Part shown: in pieces, positions 36,086-37,711 of the stretch | Numbering within the stretch: position 1 is the first letter of the stretch | How the letters are laid out: each line of letters starts with the position of its first letter | NCBI GenBank assembly: GCA_003241875.1 | Contig: QBLU01000016.1 | Location: forward strand, 1 to 37,711 | Length of the DNA: 37,711 nucleotides | Source: Alphaproteobacteria bacterium | Lineage (GTDB): Bacteria > Pseudomonadota > Alphaproteobacteria > Sphingomonadales > Sphingomonadaceae | Direction of reading: 5' to 3' | Translations under genes and position numbers: made by a program | Notes under the pieces: model-generated | Database searches by the model: none | The model's input: the letters and a program-made list of their open reading frames with translations, nothing else | What the model was told of the DNA's origin: nothing

Positions 36086-37376
36086 AAAAGACCCGCCGCC
36101 CGTGCAGGCCACGCAAGGCGTTCCCGCCCGCCGCGGTGCGCTGCGCCTGTTGATGGCCGTGCTCGGCCGCGGCACCCCGCTCGAGCTGGCGCTCGAATCG
36201 GCGCTGGACGGCATCCCGATGGCCAATGATCGCGCGCTGGCCCGGCACCTCGCCGCCACCGTGCTGCGCTGGCTGCCCGATCTCGATGCGTTGATCGATT
36301 CGGCGACGCCCAAGCCGCTGCCCGACGATGCCCGCGCCCGCCAGGTGCTGCGCATCGCGCTCGCCGGCTGGCTGAAGCTCGGCACGCCGCCGCACGCCGT
36401 GGTGTCGACGGCGCTGCCGCTGGTCGAGGGTGGCCCGCGCCGGCTCGTCCACGGCGTGCTCGGCAACCTGATCCGCCGCCCGGCCGAATTGCCCGAGGTG
36501 CCGCACCTGCCCGACCTGTTCGCCATCCGCTGGGCGATGGACTGGGGCCCCGACGCCGCCGAGGCCGCCGCGCGCAGCCTTGCCGACGAGCCTGCCACCG
36601 ACCTGACGCTGCGCGACGGACGCGAAACCGAACGCTGGGCCACGGCCCTGGGCGGCGTTTCGCTGCTGCCCGGCCATGTCCGGGTGCCGCGCAACAAGGA
36701 ACTGGGCGGCGCCATCACCGAATGGCCCGGCTTTGCCGAAGGCGCCTGGTGGGTGCAGGACATCGCCGCGTCGCTGCCCGTCCGCCTGCTCGGCGCACAG
36801 CCGGGCGAGCGCGTGCTCGACCTGTGCGCGGCGCCCGGCGGCAAGACGCTGCAGCTGGCGGCGCTCGGCTGCGATATCACCGCCGTCGATGTGTCGGATG
36901 CCCGGCTGGAGCGGGTGCGCGAGAACCTCGCCCGCACCGGGCTGTCGGCGACGCTGAGCGCCGGCGACGCGCTGCGCTGGGAGCCCGATGGGCTTTTCGA
37001 CCGCATCCTGCTCGATGCGCCCTGCTCGGCGACCGGCATCTTCCGCCGCCATCCCGACGTGCTGCACCTGAAGGGGGCGCGCGACCTGACGCCGCTGACC
37101 CTGCTGCAGGCGGCGCTGCTGCGGCAGGCGGCGAACTGGCTGAAGCCCGGCGGCACCCTCGTCTATGCCACCTGCTCGCTCGACCCGCGCGAGGGCGAGC
37201 GCATCGCCGAGCGCGTCGTCGCAACGCTGCCGCGGGCGCCGTTCGAAGCCGCGGAGCTGCCGCTGGGCCTGCAACCCACCGCCGACGGCTGGGTGCGCAC
37301 CCTCCCCGGCCAGCTGGCGGCCGAAGGCGGCATGGACGGCTTTTTCATCGGCCGGATGAAAAAGCTGGGACAATGA
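36075..37376 (+). CDS. rsmB: 16S rRNA (cytosine-5) methyltransferase RsmB/Fmu
   Basis: A 433-residue protein with an N-terminal NusB-like RNA-binding domain (about 10-130) and a C-terminal SAM methyltransferase of the NOL1/NSUN family. Motifs: LDLCAAPGGKTLQLA for SAM binding, the Cys of LLDAPCSATGIFRRHPDV and the second Cys of YATCSLDPREGE. The expected target is C967 of 16S rRNA. ATG at 36075 overlaps the end of the SDR gene; GGAGG sits only two bases before it, so TTG 36066 or GTG 36102 cannot be excluded. Its stop overlaps the next gene by four bases. Confidence 0.93.
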   Translation: MIARKDPPPVQATQGVPARRGALRLLMAVLGRGTPLELALESALDGIPMANDRALARHLAATVLRWLPDLDALIDSATPKPLPDDARARQVLRIALAGWLKLGTPPHAVVSTALPLVEGGPRRLVHGVLGNLIRRPAELPEVPHLPDLFAIRWAMDWGPDAAEAAARSLADEPATDLTLRDGRETERWATALGGVSLLPGHVRVPRNKELGGAITEWPGFAEGAWWVQDIAASLPVRLLGAQPGERVLDLCAAPGGKTLQLAALGCDITAVDVSDARLERVRENLARTGLSATLSAGDALRWEPDGLFDRILLDAPCSATGIFRRHPDVLHLKGARDLTPLTLLQAALLRQAANWLKPGGTLVYATCSLDPREGERIAERVVATLPRAPFEAAELPLGLQPTADGWVRTLPGQLAAEGGMDGFFIGRMKKLGQ

Positions 37377-37711
37377 CCGACGACGGACGGACCCGGCTGT
37401 TCGCGGCGACGCTGTCGGCGACGGCGGGATTCGTCGACGCGGTCGGCTGGCTGACCTCGGGCGGGCTGTTCGTGTCGTTCATGAGCGGCAACGTCACCAA
37501 GCTCGGCCTCGGCCTGGCGGGCCGCCTCGACAGCGTGGCGCTCGGTGCCGGGCTGATCACCGCCTTTGTCGGCGGCGTGATCATCGGCTCGCTGGTCGGG
37601 CGGGCCGCCGGGGTCCGGCAGCGCGGCGCCGTGCTGTGGCTGGTGACGGCGATGATTGCCGTCGCGGCAGCGCTGACGGGCATCGGCCAGGTGGTGCCGG
37701 CGGTGCTGGGG
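37373..37711 (+). CDS. YoaK/DUF1275 family membrane protein (partial)
   Basis: The first 113 residues of a membrane protein cut by the window end. It starts MTDDGRTRLFAATLSATAGF and has the family features AGFVDAVGWLTSGGLFVSFM, followed by SGNVTKLGLGLAG, and then hydrophobic segments at about 55-75 and 86-108. Family members have six membrane segments and unknown function, possibly transport. The start ATG overlaps the rsmB stop (ATGA), so it belongs to the SDR-rsmB operon. Confidence 0.88.
   Translation, partial: MTDDGRTRLFAATLSATAGFVDAVGWLTSGGLFVSFMSGNVTKLGLGLAGRLDSVALGAGLITAFVGGVIIGSLVGRAAGVRQRGAVLWLVTAMIAVAAALTGIGQVVPAVLG

Overview
This is a 37.7 kb chromosomal stretch of a high-GC alphaproteobacterium, most likely Sphingomonadales. 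I infer this from the gene pairs mutM/rpsT/dnaA beside ubiE/ubiB, coaBC-dut-moeB, maeB divergent from mutS, and tsaD-gpsA, from the TonB-dependent receptor style, from an HWE-family histidine kinase, and from dispersed palindromes of a kind familiar in this order. No tRNA, rRNA, CRISPR array, insertion sequence or prophage gene was seen. Most of the window is core housekeeping DNA, dense and strongly biased to GC, so long antisense reading frames are abundant and not meaningful.

Layout. 1-5.7 kb: a possible catabolic/uptake locus with a luciferase-like flavin oxidoreductase and an aldo/keto reductase (coupled, minus strand), divergent from a Gfo/Idh/MocA oxidoreductase and a TonB-dependent receptor. 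5.8-8.9 kb: a small zincin-like protein, pterin carbinolamine dehydratase, a DUF1508 protein, a short-chain dehydrogenase and an EamA exporter, separated by hairpin-rich spacers. 9.1-10.9 kb: a PAS-PAS-HWE kinase overlapping a single-domain response regulator. 11-17.2 kb: dnaA, rpsT, mutM and a SEL1-repeat gene on the minus strand, then ubiE-ubiB on the plus strand. 17.2-18.2 kb: an unusual DUF2853-membrane-OmpA fusion. 18.3-22.9 kb: coaBC-dut-moeB-class A penicillin-binding protein. 22.9-27.1 kb (minus): queG, an alpha/beta hydrolase and maeB. 27.4-28.1 kb: an M35-like metallopeptidase in an AT-rich islet. 28.2-33.0 kb: mutS, tsaD, gpsA. 33.1-37.7 kb: a Stealth-type phosphotransferase, an AAC(3)-like acetyltransferase, a 49-residue SdhAF4-type gene, a short-chain dehydrogenase, rsmB and the start of a YoaK/DUF1275 membrane protein.

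The most unusual signal is a family of paired palindromes. One 92-bp copy lies in frame inside tsaD, an essential-type gene, adding about 30 residues without breaking the frame. A related copy between queG and the hydrolase gene supplies the hydrolase's C-terminus, and both genes read it as the same peptide, IPAQAGIH. A second family (8-bp C/G-rich arms, 5-base loop) occurs four times, just downstream of genes, and in one case its right arm forms the ribosome binding site of ubiB. A third family forms a perfect 29-bp inverted repeat after gpsA. Two genes of lower GC (SEL1 and M35) sit inside otherwise conserved divergent gene pairs and look like acquired single-gene insertions. I found no convincing evidence for a complete undescribed multi-gene system.
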